In this document: in pieces, positions 43,151-56,281 of the stretch
How the letters are laid out: each line of letters begins with the position of its first letter
Position numbering within the stretch: position 1 is the first letter of the stretch
Origin: Tenacibaculum haliotis
GTDB taxonomy: Bacteria > Bacteroidota > Bacteroidia > Flavobacteriales > Flavobacteriaceae
Direction of reading: 5' to 3'
Length of the DNA stretch: 64,000 bases
Assembly: GCF_025215075.1 (NCBI RefSeq)
Contig: NZ_JAOBTH010000023.1
Span: 1-64,000 of the forward strand
Translations under genes and position numbers: made by a program
Notes under the pieces: generated by a model
Seen by the model: only the letters and a program-made list of their open reading frames with translations
The model's database searches: none
What the model was told of the DNA's origin: nothing

Positions 43151-44095
43151 TTAATAAAGTTGTATTATTCTTATTTCGTCACCTGCATAACACGTTGCAT
43201 CAGGTTCTATTTCTATTGTTGTTGTGTTGATTACCGTAAAATCGATACGAACACCGTTTCTGTATACGTTAATTTTATCGTTTGAATAAATTGTTAATCC
43301 AGAGAAAGTTTGTTGGTTATCAATTGCTATAATTTTAGTAACTTCTTCTCGTAATAAATCTGAAGGATCTATTTTTCGTAATTGCCCGGTAGCATTATTT
43401 ACGGTAACAATAGCATCTTGAGTAGTGTCTCCGTTTTCTAAGCCAGTAATAGCCAAGGTATTTGTAGTATCTGTTTGTATAGTTGTAGGTTTTATTAATA
43501 CTCCGCCTAATTGTATGGTATTAGTAGCATCAATTAAAAGACCGTTATTAGCATTAGGAGCTGTATTTGAATTTACCCAATCTGTTCCGTCATATGCATA
43601 AATTACCCCTGTTGTAGTATCAACATATACGTCCCCAGCTAATGCATCAGTAATTGTTGTGTTGTTAGGTATACCATTACCTCTTCTAGGGTTATTATCA
43701 ATAGCAATCCAGTTATTTCCATCCCAAATACTTGTGGTGTTTAAGGTATCATTAATCCAAAAGTCACCTAAATTATTACCTGTTGGAGCTGTTGAACTTG
43801 TCGTGACATTAATAGCTCTACCTGATGAATTATTTTTACATAAACTTTTCCAAGAAGTTCCATCATACATAAAAACACAATCCTCATCAGTATTATATAC
43901 TAACGCACCCTTTAGTGGTGCAATTGCACTCATTTGAGTGTTTGACATACGACTAATAACTATGGCTTTGTCCGTACTTTCTAATTCTAAAATTGAACTA
44001 GAATGGATCACAGAAGGATTATCGCCTATCTTTACTTGAGAGAAAAGAGAGGTTTTAATTAAGAAAATAAGTATAAATAATAGTTTTATTTTCAT
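43151..44095 (-). CDS. Exported hypothetical protein, surface cluster
   Basis: A 314-residue protein with signal peptide MKIKLLFILIFLIKTSLFSQ. It has repeated 'D-G-T-x-W' units (MYDGTSWKSL, IWDGNNWIAI, AYDGTDWVNS), a pattern frequent in flavobacterial surface proteins. Its C-terminal domain (KINVYRNGVRIDF...CYAGDEIRIIQLY) is shared with the next gene. First of the four-gene surface run. Confidence 0.7.
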   Translation of the reverse strand: MKIKLLFILIFLIKTSLFSQVKIGDNPSVIHSSSILELESTDKAIVISRMSNTQMSAIAPLKGALVYNTDEDCVFMYDGTSWKSLCKNNSSGRAINVTTSSTAPTGNNLGDFWINDTLNTTSIWDGNNWIAIDNNPRRGNGIPNNTTITDALAGDVYVDTTTGVIYAYDGTDWVNSNTAPNANNGLLIDATNTIQLGGVLIKPTTIQTDTTNTLAITGLENGDTTQDAIVTVNNATGQLRKIDPSDLLREEVTKIIAIDNQQTFSGLTIYSNDKINVYRNGVRIDFTVINTTTIEIEPDATCYAGDEIRIIQLY

Positions 44096-44206
44096 ACTAT
44101 ATGGGAAATTAAAGCGGCAAAAGTAATCATTTTTTTTAAATTATAAATAATAATCGTTATAATAGTTGGACACCTCTTTTATATTTAAGTCACTTATAAA
44201 TAAACT

Positions 44207-45259
44207 TTAAGATGTTTTTTTTATGTGTGATAGGTGTTTTTTTAATTGTAAAATTTCTACAGAAAAGTGTTTTGTGTTTTTATAAGGAATGTTAAGTTTT
44301 TTATTATTTACAGTTGCTATTTTATAGATACTTTTCCAGTGCGTCCTTATTGTTTTTAATGCTTGAAAATAAGTGAATTTTTTTGCATCGTATATGTGGG
44401 TTGGCTCTGCCAAAATACCATTGATTTCTATAATTTTAAAATCTGTACCATTTTCTAAAGAAGAAAAAGAATTGTATTTTAAATCAATTCGTCCATAATA
44501 CCAACCAGGAATTTTTTTATTAAGTGTGTCAAAAGTTTTAATTAATGTTTTACTAATTAAATGGTTTCCGTTAATAAATTGAGTTCCTCTTGAGTGATTT
44601 CCTATAGCAGTAAGTTTTACAACTTTATCTTTATAGGGAACTGTATTTAATTTATTTTGATGAATTTCGGTAAATAATTCTATATATAATTTTGCCCTTT
44701 CATCATTTAAAATTAATTCTTTTAAAGTGCTTTTTCCGTCGCCAGTAACGGCTAAAAATTTTTTCAGGGTTAAAGAGGTAATGTTTCCAGTTTTGTTTTC
44801 TGGATACCGAAAATATAAAACGCCACATTCATTTTCATAATTTAAAAATTCTTGAATAATGATGGCTATCATTCCATACTTTTTAAAGTAGGTTTGTAAC
44901 TCAGTTTCGGTATGTACTTTTTGTACTAACAGGCCTCTAAAACCAATGTCTGGTTTTGCTATTAAAGGAAATTGAATTTGTTGCTCATTAATAGCTGTAA
45001 TTATTTTATTATACTCCGTATTAGGTTTTATTAATATAGTTTTAGGGCGATATTTTTCAGGAATGAGCATGGTTGTTTCGAACTTAGATTCGGTGCCGAT
45101 TCCAGAATTTTTAATACAAGGGTTTGTGGCTGTGTAAAAAGACAGGTGTTTCGCTTTTATAGCCAAATAAAATGCATAGGGTAAGTTAGGAATGTAAAAC
45201 ATATAAGAAGGCCAATGCTCCCAGTTTATAAGTTTTTTTAGGGTGGTATTTTTTCTCAA
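44207..45259 (-). CDS. ATP-grasp domain protein
   Basis: A 350-residue cytosolic protein. QFPLIAKPDIGFRGLLVQKV (ATP-binding Lys and Gly-rich loop), IIIQEFLNYENECGVLYFRYP and the metal-binding KIIEINGILAEPTHIYD show the ATP-grasp fold, in the D-alanine-D-alanine ligase-like branch. The first 100 residues are family-specific. Substrate unknown, a carboxylate-amine ligation being likely. It is separated by 1 bp from the small membrane-protein gene and reads as the last gene of the murQ group. Confidence 0.75.
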   Translation of the reverse strand: MRKNTTLKKLINWEHWPSYMFYIPNLPYAFYLAIKAKHLSFYTATNPCIKNSGIGTESKFETTMLIPEKYRPKTILIKPNTEYNKIITAINEQQIQFPLIAKPDIGFRGLLVQKVHTETELQTYFKKYGMIAIIIQEFLNYENECGVLYFRYPENKTGNITSLTLKKFLAVTGDGKSTLKELILNDERAKLYIELFTEIHQNKLNTVPYKDKVVKLTAIGNHSRGTQFINGNHLISKTLIKTFDTLNKKIPGWYYGRIDLKYNSFSSLENGTDFKIIEINGILAEPTHIYDAKKFTYFQALKTIRTHWKSIYKIATVNNKKLNIPYKNTKHFSVEILQLKKHLSHIKKTS

Positions 45260-45260
45260 A

Positions 45261-45500
45261 TTATTTTTGAAATAAATTATCTAAAAATGCTTTTATTGTT
45301 TTAAATCCGAAGTAAACAGTGTATAAGAGTAAAAAAATACCAATACCTAATATCGCATAGGCAATATATTTTTTAGGGTTTTCGGTGTAAATTTTTAAAG
45401 CTTTAAACCCGATGCTTACTATTATTGGAGATGTAATTAATAAACCCAAAAGGATTAAAAATTTTTTTACAATTTTATCAAAAGTTATTTGTTTAGGCAT
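45261..45500 (-). CDS. Small two-helix membrane protein after murQ (DUF6095-like)
   Basis: A 79-residue protein with two transmembrane helices (FLILLGLLITSPIIVSIGF, YIAYAILGIGIFLLLYTVYF). It overlaps the end of murQ by 8 bp. Small proteins of this kind sit beside murQ across the Flavobacteriaceae; the DUF6095 name is from memory and not checked. Confidence 0.65.
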   Translation of the reverse strand: MPKQITFDKIVKKFLILLGLLITSPIIVSIGFKALKIYTENPKKYIAYAILGIGIFLLLYTVYFGFKTIKAFLDNLFQK

Positions 45501-46308
45501 TGGTATGGTTTTTTATAACATCACGAACATTTCCGTACTTTTTTAATAATTTACTTGCAGTTACTTGGTCGATGTTTAATTCAGAAACTAACATTTTTTC
45601 TCCTCTTTTTACCAACTTATTATTAGATAGTTGCATATCAACCATTTTATTACCTTTTACTTTACCTAGTTGAATCATTGTAGCGGTAGATAGCATGTTT
45701 AAAACTAATTTTTGAGCAGTTCCGGCTTTCATACGAGAGCTACCAGTTACAAACTCAGGTCCAACGACTACTTCGATAGGAAATTGAGCTGTTAGTGCTA
45801 AAGGGCTTTTTTGATTGCAAGTAATACAACCGGTAATAATATCGTTTTTATTGCATTCATTTAAAGCAGTAATTACATAAGGTGTTGTGCCTGATGCAGC
45901 AATACCAACCACTACATCTTTGGATGAAATGTTGTGTTTTTGTAAATCAAGCCAACCTTGTTTTGTTGAATCTTCTGCATTTTCAACAGCTTTTCTAATA
46001 GCTACATCTCCGCCTGCAATAAGCCCAACAACTAATTCATGCGGAACACCAAAAGTAGGAGGGCATTCACTAGCATCTAAAATACCTAAACGACCGCTTG
46101 TACCAGCACCGATATAAAACAATCGTCCACCTTTTTTTAATTTTGTTACTATTTGAGTAGTAAGTTTTTCAATTTGTGGCAATGCTTTTTCAACAGCTAA
46201 AGGAACCGTTTTGTCCTCGTTATTTATGTTTGATAATAAATCAGTAACAGTCATTTTTTCTAAATGATTGTATTTTGATGACTGCTCGGTAGTTTTAATA
46301 AAATCCAT
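45493..46308 (-). CDS. murQ: N-acetylmuramic acid 6-phosphate etherase
   Basis: A 271-residue SIS-domain enzyme that cleaves the lactyl ether of MurNAc-6-phosphate to GlcNAc-6-phosphate in peptidoglycan recycling. Signature GAGTSGRLGILDASECPPTFG near residues 68-88, then TTPYVITAL, GSSRMKAGTAQKLVLNM and the C-terminal helix pair. Slightly shorter than E. coli MurQ (298). Full motif set present. Confidence 0.94.
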   Translation of the reverse strand: MDFIKTTEQSSKYNHLEKMTVTDLLSNINNEDKTVPLAVEKALPQIEKLTTQIVTKLKKGGRLFYIGAGTSGRLGILDASECPPTFGVPHELVVGLIAGGDVAIRKAVENAEDSTKQGWLDLQKHNISSKDVVVGIAASGTTPYVITALNECNKNDIITGCITCNQKSPLALTAQFPIEVVVGPEFVTGSSRMKAGTAQKLVLNMLSTATMIQLGKVKGNKMVDMQLSNNKLVKRGEKMLVSELNIDQVTASKLLKKYGNVRDVIKNHTNA

Positions 46309-46343
46309 AATTCAAATTTAGTAATTATAATATTTTATAACGT

Positions 46344-46377
46344 AAAAAAGCAGGTAATTTTAGTTACCTGCTTTTTA
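46344..46377 (-). terminator. Terminator of icd
   Basis: AAAAAGCAGGTAA and TTACCTGCTTTTT form a 13-bp stem, 18 bp after the isocitrate dehydrogenase stop and before murQ. Confidence 0.85.
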
Positions 46378-46394
46378 TGATTATAATAATAAAA

Positions 46395-49349
<2,955 letters not shown>

Positions 49350-49697
49350 TTAACCTCTTCTTTCTTTAATTCTTGCTTTTTTACCAGTAAGACCTCTAAA
49401 GTAAAAGATACGTGCTCTACGTACAATACCTTTTTTGTTTACTTCAATTTTCTGAATAGCAGGTAAGTTTACAGGGAAGATACGTTCAACTCCTATTGTA
49501 CCAGACATTTTTCTGATTGTAAAAGTTTCAGAAGCACCAACACCTCTTTTTTGTATAACAACACCTCTAAAGAACTGCGTACGTACTTTTTCACCTTCTC
49601 TAATTTCGTAAAACACTGTAATTGTGTCTCCAGCTGAAAATTCTGGTAATTCGTTTCTTGTTACAAATTCGTCTTGAACAAACTTTACTAAATCCAT
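49350..49697 (-). CDS. rplS: 50S ribosomal protein L19
   Basis: A 115-residue protein with the L19 signature: FSAGDTITVFYEIREGEKVRTQFFRGVVIQKRG, SETFTIRKMSGTIGVERIFPVNLPAIQKIEV and the basic end RRARIFYFRGLTGKKARIKE. It sits at the 30S-50S interface. In many bacteria it is linked to trmD; here three glycosyltransferase/trmD genes lie just upstream. Confidence 0.97.
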   Translation of the reverse strand: MDLVKFVQDEFVTRNELPEFSAGDTITVFYEIREGEKVRTQFFRGVVIQKRGVGASETFTIRKMSGTIGVERIFPVNLPAIQKIEVNKKGIVRRARIFYFRGLTGKKARIKERRG

Positions 49698-49842
49698 TGT
49701 AATGATATTTATATGATTTTATAAAACAACATTCACGATATTTTCGTCAGAGGTTAATTTATGGCTGCGAAATTAATGAAAATATTATAAAATACGAACT
49801 TTTGTTCCATAATATTTATCACTTTATAAAACCATTTTATGA

Positions 49843-51252
49843 TTAATTATTTTTTGAACTAAAAAGATAGATGTTTTTCTTTTTATTACTGTCTATTAGG
49901 CTGTAATTTAGGTTGCTATCTATGGTTGTTTTTTTAGAATTCTTTTTTGATATTATTAAATAAAACGGAATTTCGCTTTTTAAAATATGCTCAACTTCTT
50001 CTGATTTTATAGATTTTACTTTTCCTTTAGAATAAAACTGACTAGAGTAACTTTTTGTTTTGTAATGATAAATCTGAATGTCTTTTTTACAAGAATCCTG
50101 AATGAAATATTTATCAGAATTAGCATAGGTTTCCATATTGTTATTCATCAAGCTAAAACTATAAACCAAAATAGTAGCAATTGGTACGATTAAACTAATG
50201 GTTATTATTGTAGTTTTTTGTTTGATGTTTTTCCAAAAATGAACAGCTAAAAGAGCAATCGGAATTAATACAGGTAATATATATGGGTGAATTAAACTTT
50301 TAGAGACAGTAAAGAATAAAGGTGTCCATATTAACCAAGCACTTAAAAATAAGATCCATTTGTTAGAAAAGAACGTTTTTCTGTTTTTCCATAATTTTCC
50401 AATGACTACTTGAATCCAAGGTAGGGCAAATAATAAAAGAAAAATCCAAATCATTCCTAAAGGTTGTTGTTTTGGAAATCCGTATTTATCACCAGACCAA
50501 CTACTATCAAAAAATCGACTAAAGTGTTCACCAACGATAAAATAGTCGATAAATCCAGGCGTTTTTTGTTCTGCTAAATAATACCAAGGAATTGCAATTA
50601 GTGCCATTACTAGTATTCCCAAGAAATAAGGAAATGTTTTAAATACCTTTTTAAATGATTTTGAAATTAGCGTCCACATAAAAATAGGAGGCAAGGTTAA
50701 AATAAAAATAATAGGTCCTTTTGCTAATAATCCTAATCCGAAACCAGCAAAAATTAAATATTTCCAAATAGGTTTTTCAGGATGATGCATGGCTTCCCAA
50801 AAAGAAAGCATTACTAAGGCTACGCAAAAAGCTAAAGAAGTATCGGTAGAAACTACGCCGGCATGAATTAAAAATTCAGGAATAGTAAGCACAATAAATC
50901 CTGGTAAAAAAAACGGAAGTTTTTCTCTTTTAGCATATTTACCAATCAAGAATATCATTAAAATACTTAATAATAAATAAGGTAATCTTGCTGTAAACTC
51001 AGAAACTCCGAAAACATCAAAACTTAAAGCCGATAACCAAGTAGAAAGTGGTGGTTTTGCCCAAAACGGAACTCCGTAATCTATTTGCGGTGTTATGTAG
51101 TCGTTTGTTTCTGCCATTATTCTGGCAATCTCTGCATAACGAGCTTCTGTTTTGTCCATCAAAGGAACAACTGCATTTAAAAACGCTCTCCATAATATTA
51201 AGAGAAGAACAGCTATTGAAAAAAAGTTTTTCTTATTGATTAGTTTACGCAT
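49843..51252 (-). CDS. Glycosyltransferase family 39 (ArnT/PMT-like)
   Basis: A 469-residue polytopic membrane protein with about 11 helices. The first periplasmic loop holds the GT39-type acidic motif (MDKTEARYAEIARIMAETNDYITPQID), followed by FGVSEFTARLPYLL. It probably moves a sugar from a polyprenyl-phosphate donor to a lipid or protein in the periplasm. Directly after a GT2 enzyme (6-bp gap) that could make that donor. Acceptor unknown. Confidence 0.85.
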   Translation of the reverse strand: MRKLINKKNFFSIAVLLLILWRAFLNAVVPLMDKTEARYAEIARIMAETNDYITPQIDYGVPFWAKPPLSTWLSALSFDVFGVSEFTARLPYLLLSILMIFLIGKYAKREKLPFFLPGFIVLTIPEFLIHAGVVSTDTSLAFCVALVMLSFWEAMHHPEKPIWKYLIFAGFGLGLLAKGPIIFILTLPPIFMWTLISKSFKKVFKTFPYFLGILVMALIAIPWYYLAEQKTPGFIDYFIVGEHFSRFFDSSWSGDKYGFPKQQPLGMIWIFLLLFALPWIQVVIGKLWKNRKTFFSNKWILFLSAWLIWTPLFFTVSKSLIHPYILPVLIPIALLAVHFWKNIKQKTTIITISLIVPIATILVYSFSLMNNNMETYANSDKYFIQDSCKKDIQIYHYKTKSYSSQFYSKGKVKSIKSEEVEHILKSEIPFYLIISKKNSKKTTIDSNLNYSLIDSNKKKNIYLFSSKNN

Positions 51253-51258
51253 TTGTAT

Positions 51259-52008
51259 TTAAGATTTGTATCGTTTTTTTATAGAAAGTAAATCAAACCA
51301 AAGTTTAAAGAAATAAGTCATTTTTACACGACTATCATCCGCATCAATCCAAGATTTTAAAGGGATTTCTCGAGCGATATCTTTCATGTTTTCTTTTTTG
51401 AAAATGAAAATTAAACGATGAAAAATTTCTACATCAAACAGCCATTTAGAGATGAAATCTTCTTTAAAAACTTTTGAAGCAATTTCTTTGTTGAAAATTT
51501 TACATCCGCATTGCGTATCATAAACCTTTAAATCTAATTGTTTAGAGATTAAAGTGGCTATAAATCTACCAATAAAAAAACGATGTTGTTTGCGTTGAAT
51601 ATTAGTATCTATTTTTGCAATTCTAGATCCGAAAGCAAATTGAACTGTTGTGTTTATTTTTTTACTTATACTATGGCATTCCTCTAAAGTGGTTGCTAAA
51701 TCAGCATCTAAATAAGCAATTTTTAAAAAAGAATTATTGGCTTCACAAAAATTAAAACCAGCTTTAACAGCTCCTGCTTTTCCTACGTTTTTATCTAAAG
51801 AAAGTAATTTTACATTTTTAGGATAAATAGTCGCTAATTTCTCTATAACGTCATCCGTCTTATCTGAAGAGCCATCGTTTACAAAAAACAACAGCACATT
51901 AGAAGTTGTATCTAAAAACTGTTTAAACTGATTTACAGGCAATCGGTTTTCTTCATTATAGCAAGGAATAACAATAATTAAATCGTGATGTAATTTTTGA
52001 TTAGTCAT
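51259..52008 (-). CDS. Glycosyltransferase family 2, polyprenyl-phosphate type
   Basis: A 249-residue GT-A enzyme: [33 protein letters not shown] and [10 protein letters not shown] (DxD), with CGCKIFNK later. The pattern is that of dolichyl-phosphate beta-glucosyltransferase-like proteins. It overlaps trmD by 8 bp and precedes the GT39 gene, which suggests a donor-maker/donor-user pair. Confidence 0.85.
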   Translation of the reverse strand: MTNQKLHHDLIIVIPCYNEENRLPVNQFKQFLDTTSNVLLFFVNDGSSDKTDDVIEKLATIYPKNVKLLSLDKNVGKAGAVKAGFNFCEANNSFLKIAYLDADLATTLEECHSISKKINTTVQFAFGSRIAKIDTNIQRKQHRFFIGRFIATLISKQLDLKVYDTQCGCKIFNKEIASKVFKEDFISKWLFDVEIFHRLIFIFKKENMKDIAREIPLKSWIDADDSRVKMTYFFKLWFDLLSIKKRYKS

Positions 52009-52678
52009 CTAATAAATCGGGTCTTATATTCTTTGTATGTTGATATGCTTTTTCACTTCTCCATGCATCAATTTTAGGGAAATTACCAGATAATAATACT
52101 TCCGGAACTTTCATTCCGTCATATTCTGCAGGTCTTGTATAAACTGGCGGAGATAATAAGTCGTCTTGAAAAGAATCTGTTAAAGCAGATTGCTCATCAC
52201 CTAAAACACCCGGAATTAAACGAACAACAGCATCACATAAAATTGCTGCTGCCAATTCCCCACCTGTTAAAACATAATCGCCAATAGAAATTTCTTTGGT
52301 AATAAATCGGTCTCTAACACGCTGATCGACTCCTTTATAATGACCCGTTAAAATAATAATGTTTTCTTTTAACGAAAGTGTGTTTGCGATAGATTGATTT
52401 AGCGTTTTTGCATCAGGCGTCATATAAATAATCTCATCATACGTTCTCTCTGATTGTAATTTAGAAATACAATTATCAATAGGTTCAATCATTAAAACCA
52501 TTCCAGCGCCACCACCAAATTGTGTGTCGTCTAGTTTTTTGTAAGAACCGATTCCGTAATCACGTAAATTGTGAAAATGGATTTCAGCTAAACCTTTATC
52601 AATGGCACGTTTCATCATAGAATGTTCAAACGGGCTTTTTAGTAAATCTGGTGCTAGGGTAATAATATCTATTCGCAT
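52001..52678 (-). CDS. trmD: tRNA (guanine37-N1)-methyltransferase
   Basis: A 225-residue SPOUT enzyme: [50 protein letters not shown] and the knot [14 protein letters not shown], then [13 protein letters not shown]. It makes m1G37 in tRNAs reading CNN codons and prevents frameshifts. All key motifs are present. Confidence 0.96.
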   Translation of the reverse strand: MRIDIITLAPDLLKSPFEHSMMKRAIDKGLAEIHFHNLRDYGIGSYKKLDDTQFGGGAGMVLMIEPIDNCISKLQSERTYDEIIYMTPDAKTLNQSIANTLSLKENIIILTGHYKGVDQRVRDRFITKEISIGDYVLTGGELAAAILCDAVVRLIPGVLGDEQSALTDSFQDDLLSPPVYTRPAEYDGMKVPEVLLSGNFPKIDAWRSEKAYQHTKNIRPDLLDD

Positions 52679-52708
52679 AATGGCAAAGATATATTTTTTA
52701 AAGGATAC

Positions 52709-53569
52709 TTATGAGGGAAATATTTTTTTGAATTTCTTCGGAAGCTCTTTTGTTACGTTAATAATTTCTTTGGTAAATGGATGCTCAAATTTTAAAGTAG
52801 ATGCGTGTAAATACAATCCTTTTCCGTTTAAAATTAAACCATCTATAAAATGTTCTTTGTCACCTAAAATGGGATTGTTAATAGCTAATAAATGTTTTCT
52901 TAATTGATGTTTTCTTCCTGTTTTTGGCGTTAACTCAACTAAGTTTAAAATATTAAAACGCTCAGAAATAACGGTTTTTAAAACTTGATATGAAGTAAAC
53001 GCATTTTTGATGTCAACAGGGAAGTTAATTTCTCCTTTTTCGTCCATTTTACCAATGCTTATGGCATGATATGTTTTTTGAATTTCCTTATTTTCAAATA
53101 ACTGATTTAAAGCAATAATGCTTGAACTTGTTTTTCCGATTAGTAATAATCCACTTGTGGGATAATCTAATCGATGCACGGGTCTTGGTCGTACAGCATC
53201 AAAAAGGGTACTTTTTGTTATGTTTTGCAGCAAAGCGTTGTTTATCGTTGCAAACGAATTTCCGCTTACTAAAATCCCCGAAGGTTTGTAAATAATAGCT
53301 AAATAATCGTCTTCAAAAAGAATTTCTAAGTCAAACTCAAATTGTTTAAAAGTAGTATCGTTTCCTTTTTTATATAATTCTATAAGTTCATTGCCGTTTA
53401 TAAATAGGGCGGTAGTGGCAATTTTACCATCTACTAAAATCAATTCTTTCTTAATTGCTTTTTTTAAACCAGATTTAGTCGGAATCGTTTTAAAAATACC
53501 AACTCCGTATTCTTGTAGTCGAATCGATTTTTCTAGTGAGGGAACTTTATGAGTTTCTGATATGGTCAT
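52709..53569 (-). CDS. RluA-family pseudouridine synthase
   Basis: A 286-residue enzyme with an S4-like N-terminus and a catalytic domain: RPRPVHRLDYPTSGLLLIGKT (catalytic Asp in HRLD), KTYHAISIG and ELTPKTGRKHQLRKHL. It converts uridine to pseudouridine in rRNA or tRNA; the exact target cannot be read. It is 30 bp upstream of trmD in the same direction. Confidence 0.88.
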   Translation of the reverse strand: MTISETHKVPSLEKSIRLQEYGVGIFKTIPTKSGLKKAIKKELILVDGKIATTALFINGNELIELYKKGNDTTFKQFEFDLEILFEDDYLAIIYKPSGILVSGNSFATINNALLQNITKSTLFDAVRPRPVHRLDYPTSGLLLIGKTSSSIIALNQLFENKEIQKTYHAISIGKMDEKGEINFPVDIKNAFTSYQVLKTVISERFNILNLVELTPKTGRKHQLRKHLLAINNPILGDKEHFIDGLILNGKGLYLHASTLKFEHPFTKEIINVTKELPKKFKKIFPS

Positions 53570-53662
53570 TATCTTTTGAAAATCCTTTTTTTTAGCATCA
53601 TTCTAAATTTACTTTAATATATCAGAATGCTATTTTAATCGATATGAATCATTTATTATGTG

Positions 53663-53683
53663 AACCTGAAACAAGTTCAGGTT
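53663..53683. repeat. Short palindromic intergenic repeat
   Basis: AACCTGAA-ACAAG-TTCAGGTT, a perfect 8-bp stem in the gap before the VOC gene. Similar CCTGAA/TTCAGG palindromes are scattered in many flavobacterial genomes (from memory). Confidence 0.5.
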
Positions 53684-53723
53684 GACGAAATTGGTTGGTG
53701 ATTATCATTAAACATCTTGTTGG

Positions 53724-54146
53724 TTATTTGGCAAATAATTGCGACATATCTTTAAAAGCTTTAAATTCAAGAGCATTATTTTCAGGATCATTAAAAAACA
53801 TTGTTGCTTGTTCGCCAACCAATCCTTTAAAGCGAATGGTTGGAGCTATAATGAATGTTGTATTATTTGCTTTTAATCGTTCAGAAAGAGCTATCCAATC
53901 ATTCCATTTTAAAACAACTCCAAAATGCGGAACAGGAACATCGTGGCCATCAACAGGATTTGTAATTGAATTTGTTGGTTGATAATCTTCCTTTTGATGG
54001 ATGACTAATTGATGTCCGAAGAAATTAAAATCTACCCAATAATCCGAACTTCTACCTTCTTCGCATTGTAAAATATCTCTATAAAAAATTCTGCTTTTTT
54101 CTAAGTTCTGAACAGGAATTGATAGGTGGAATGGTTGTAAACTCAT
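53724..54146 (-). CDS. VOC-family (glyoxalase/dioxygenase fold) protein
   Basis: A 140-residue protein starting [24 protein letters not shown], with paired beta-alpha-beta-beta-beta modules and [12 protein letters not shown] then [14 protein letters not shown] in the second. His, His and Glu positions for a metal site are present. Substrate unknown. Confidence 0.85.
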   Translation of the reverse strand: MSLQPFHLSIPVQNLEKSRIFYRDILQCEEGRSSDYWVDFNFFGHQLVIHQKEDYQPTNSITNPVDGHDVPVPHFGVVLKWNDWIALSERLKANNTTFIIAPTIRFKGLVGEQATMFFNDPENNALEFKAFKDMSQLFAK

Positions 54147-54156
54147 GTAGGGAAGA

Positions 54157-54585
54157 TTATTTTTTTTGTCTTATTATTTCAGAAATGTTATTTACATTTT
54201 CTTTAGCTTGCCATAAAAAATCAATATAAGACCAAACATCAGAATCAAGAAGGTTGTCTTTGTCGAGTATTGAGTCTTTTTTTAAGTCTATGAAAATGGA
54301 ATAAACATTATGAGTTAATTCGTTTCTTTGAACTAAGAATTGGTTTAAAATTGAGCTCAAGTTTCTATCAAAAAGATTGTTCTTTTCACCGATGGAAATT
54401 AATTTACCCAAAGTTGCTCTTTCTATTTTGTCTTTTACATTATTTCTTAAAAAATATAAAATCAATTCAGCTTCTAGTTTTCCTATAGCTAATGTGAATT
54501 TGCCTAATTCTGAACAAAATTTATCAGAACTATATAAAAGATTAAAAAAAACAATGCCTTTTGTAGGTTCTCCTTTGTACTTCAT
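54157..54585 (-). CDS. Helical hypothetical protein with HEPN-like RNELTH motif
   Basis: Starting at Met 54585, one base after the ggt stop, this gives 142 residues ([15 protein letters not shown]...). Upstream in-frame Mets would overlap ggt. It is mostly helical, with RNELTH in [13 protein letters not shown] fitting the R-x4-H pattern of HEPN-fold proteins. Co-oriented with ggt and the VOC gene. Role unknown. Confidence 0.65.
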   Translation of the reverse strand: MKYKGEPTKGIVFFNLLYSSDKFCSELGKFTLAIGKLEAELILYFLRNNVKDKIERATLGKLISIGEKNNLFDRNLSSILNQFLVQRNELTHNVYSIFIDLKKDSILDKDNLLDSDVWSYIDFLWQAKENVNNISEIIRQKK

Positions 54586-54586
54586 C

Positions 54587-56278
54587 TTAAAATCCATCAG
54601 CTTTATCATCACCTCTAGGATCAGCACCACCTTCTAAATTTCCATTAGGTAACACTAAAATACCGGCTACTTTACCAATAACAGGACTGTCTTCTTCATT
54701 TAAAAGATATCCTAATTTCTGTAAATCTTGTTTAACAGTGGTATCAAATTTATTAGGTTCCATCATAATAACATCTGGCAACCATTGATGATGGAATCGT
54801 GGTTGATTAACGGCTTCTTGCATGCCCATTTTAAATTCATGTACATTTAAAATAGTTTGTAATACCGAAGTTATAATTGTAGATCCGCCGGGCGTACCAA
54901 CAACCATCCATAGTTTTCCGTTTTTTTCAACAATAGTTGGTGTCATTGAGCTTAGCATACGTTTTTCTGGAGCAATTTCATTTGCTTTTGCGCCAATCAA
55001 TCCAAACATATTTGGTTCACCAGGTTTGCTGCTAAAATCATCCATTTCATTGTTTAAAAAGAAACCTAAATCAGCACAATATAATTTAGAGCCATAAGCA
55101 CCATTAATTGTAGTGGTAACGGAAACTGCATTTCCGAATTTATCAACAATAGAGTAATGCGTTGTTTCATCACTTTCAATCATTTCAACATTACCATGAG
55201 AAACGTCTTCAGACAAAGTTGCTTTTTCAAAAGAAAAATCCCTCATTCGGTATTTGGTATATCTTTTACTGATTAATGTATCTAATAATATATTTACAAA
55301 ATCTGGGTCGCCTAAAAAGAAGCTTCTATCTGCATAAGCACGTCTTTCGGCTTCTGTAATAACTTGAATCGTTTTTGTAGTGTTATGGCCAAATTTATCT
55401 AATTCATAAGGTTCAATCGCATTCATTATTTGCGCTAAACAAACTCCGCCGCTAGATGGTGGCGACATAGATATTACACGTAAATCATCGTATTTAAAGG
55501 TAATAGGAGTTCGCCATTTTGCTTCGTATTTCGCTAAATCTTCTTCGGTCATAATTCCGCCGTTAGCTTGCATAAATTTTACCAAACGCTTTGCTGTTTC
55601 TCCTTTGTAAAACTCATCTCTACCGTTTTCTAAAATACGTTGTAAAGTTACTGCTAGCGCAGGATATTTAATGGTGTCGTTCTTTTTCCAAGGTTTATTA
55701 AAAAGAATCGTGTCTTTATTTGCTTTTAAAAATGAAGGTTGGTGTTTTTTTATGCGATTTTCTTGTTTTTGAGTAACAATAACGCCTTTTTTAGCCAAAG
55801 CAATAACTGGCGTTAGAATATCAGTAATAGGTAAAGTTCCGAATTTTTTATGAGCAGCGAAAACTCCGGCAACTGTACCAGGGATTCCAACAGCCATTGC
55901 GCCAAGTGTACTTTTATTTTTAACAACGTTACCAAGACTATCTAAAAACATGTTTTTAGAAGAAGCGAGCGGTGCTTTTTCACGGTAATCTAACGCGCCA
56001 ATTTCACCTGTGTTTTTACGATATACCATAAATCCGCCACCACCAATATTACCAGCATACGGATATGCTACTGCTAAAGCTAATTCTGTAGCTGCCATTG
56101 CATCAAAAGCATTTCCGCCTTTTTTAAGAATATCTACTCCGATTTTAGAAGCTTCTTCTCTGGCAGAAACTACCATTGCTTTAGTTGTGATTAACCCCGT
56201 AATTTTTTCTTTTTGAGTTGCTGTCTTACAACTTGATATAATAACTGAAAAGAAAATAAATAAGAATATATTTTTCAT
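54587..56278 (-). CDS. ggt: Gamma-glutamyltransferase
   Basis: A 563-residue precursor with a lipobox (VIISSC) in its signal sequence, so probably a lipid-anchored envelope protein. The large-subunit region has GGGFMVYRKNTGEIGALDYREKAP. The self-cleavage site precedes the catalytic Thr in ESDETTHYSIVDKFGNAVS, then NGAYGSKLYC and the small subunit with STPTIVEKNGKLWMVVGTPGGS. It hydrolyses or transfers the gamma-glutamyl group of glutathione. Complete. Confidence 0.94.
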   Translation of the reverse strand: MKNIFLFIFFSVIISSCKTATQKEKITGLITTKAMVVSAREEASKIGVDILKKGGNAFDAMAATELALAVAYPYAGNIGGGGFMVYRKNTGEIGALDYREKAPLASSKNMFLDSLGNVVKNKSTLGAMAVGIPGTVAGVFAAHKKFGTLPITDILTPVIALAKKGVIVTQKQENRIKKHQPSFLKANKDTILFNKPWKKNDTIKYPALAVTLQRILENGRDEFYKGETAKRLVKFMQANGGIMTEEDLAKYEAKWRTPITFKYDDLRVISMSPPSSGGVCLAQIMNAIEPYELDKFGHNTTKTIQVITEAERRAYADRSFFLGDPDFVNILLDTLISKRYTKYRMRDFSFEKATLSEDVSHGNVEMIESDETTHYSIVDKFGNAVSVTTTINGAYGSKLYCADLGFFLNNEMDDFSSKPGEPNMFGLIGAKANEIAPEKRMLSSMTPTIVEKNGKLWMVVGTPGGSTIITSVLQTILNVHEFKMGMQEAVNQPRFHHQWLPDVIMMEPNKFDTTVKQDLQKLGYLLNEEDSPVIGKVAGILVLPNGNLEGGADPRGDDKADGF

Positions 56279-56281
56279 TTT

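Noticed and set aside
53663..53683. Transcription terminator
   Set aside because: No T run follows and it is not close behind a stop codon; it fits a scattered palindromic repeat better.
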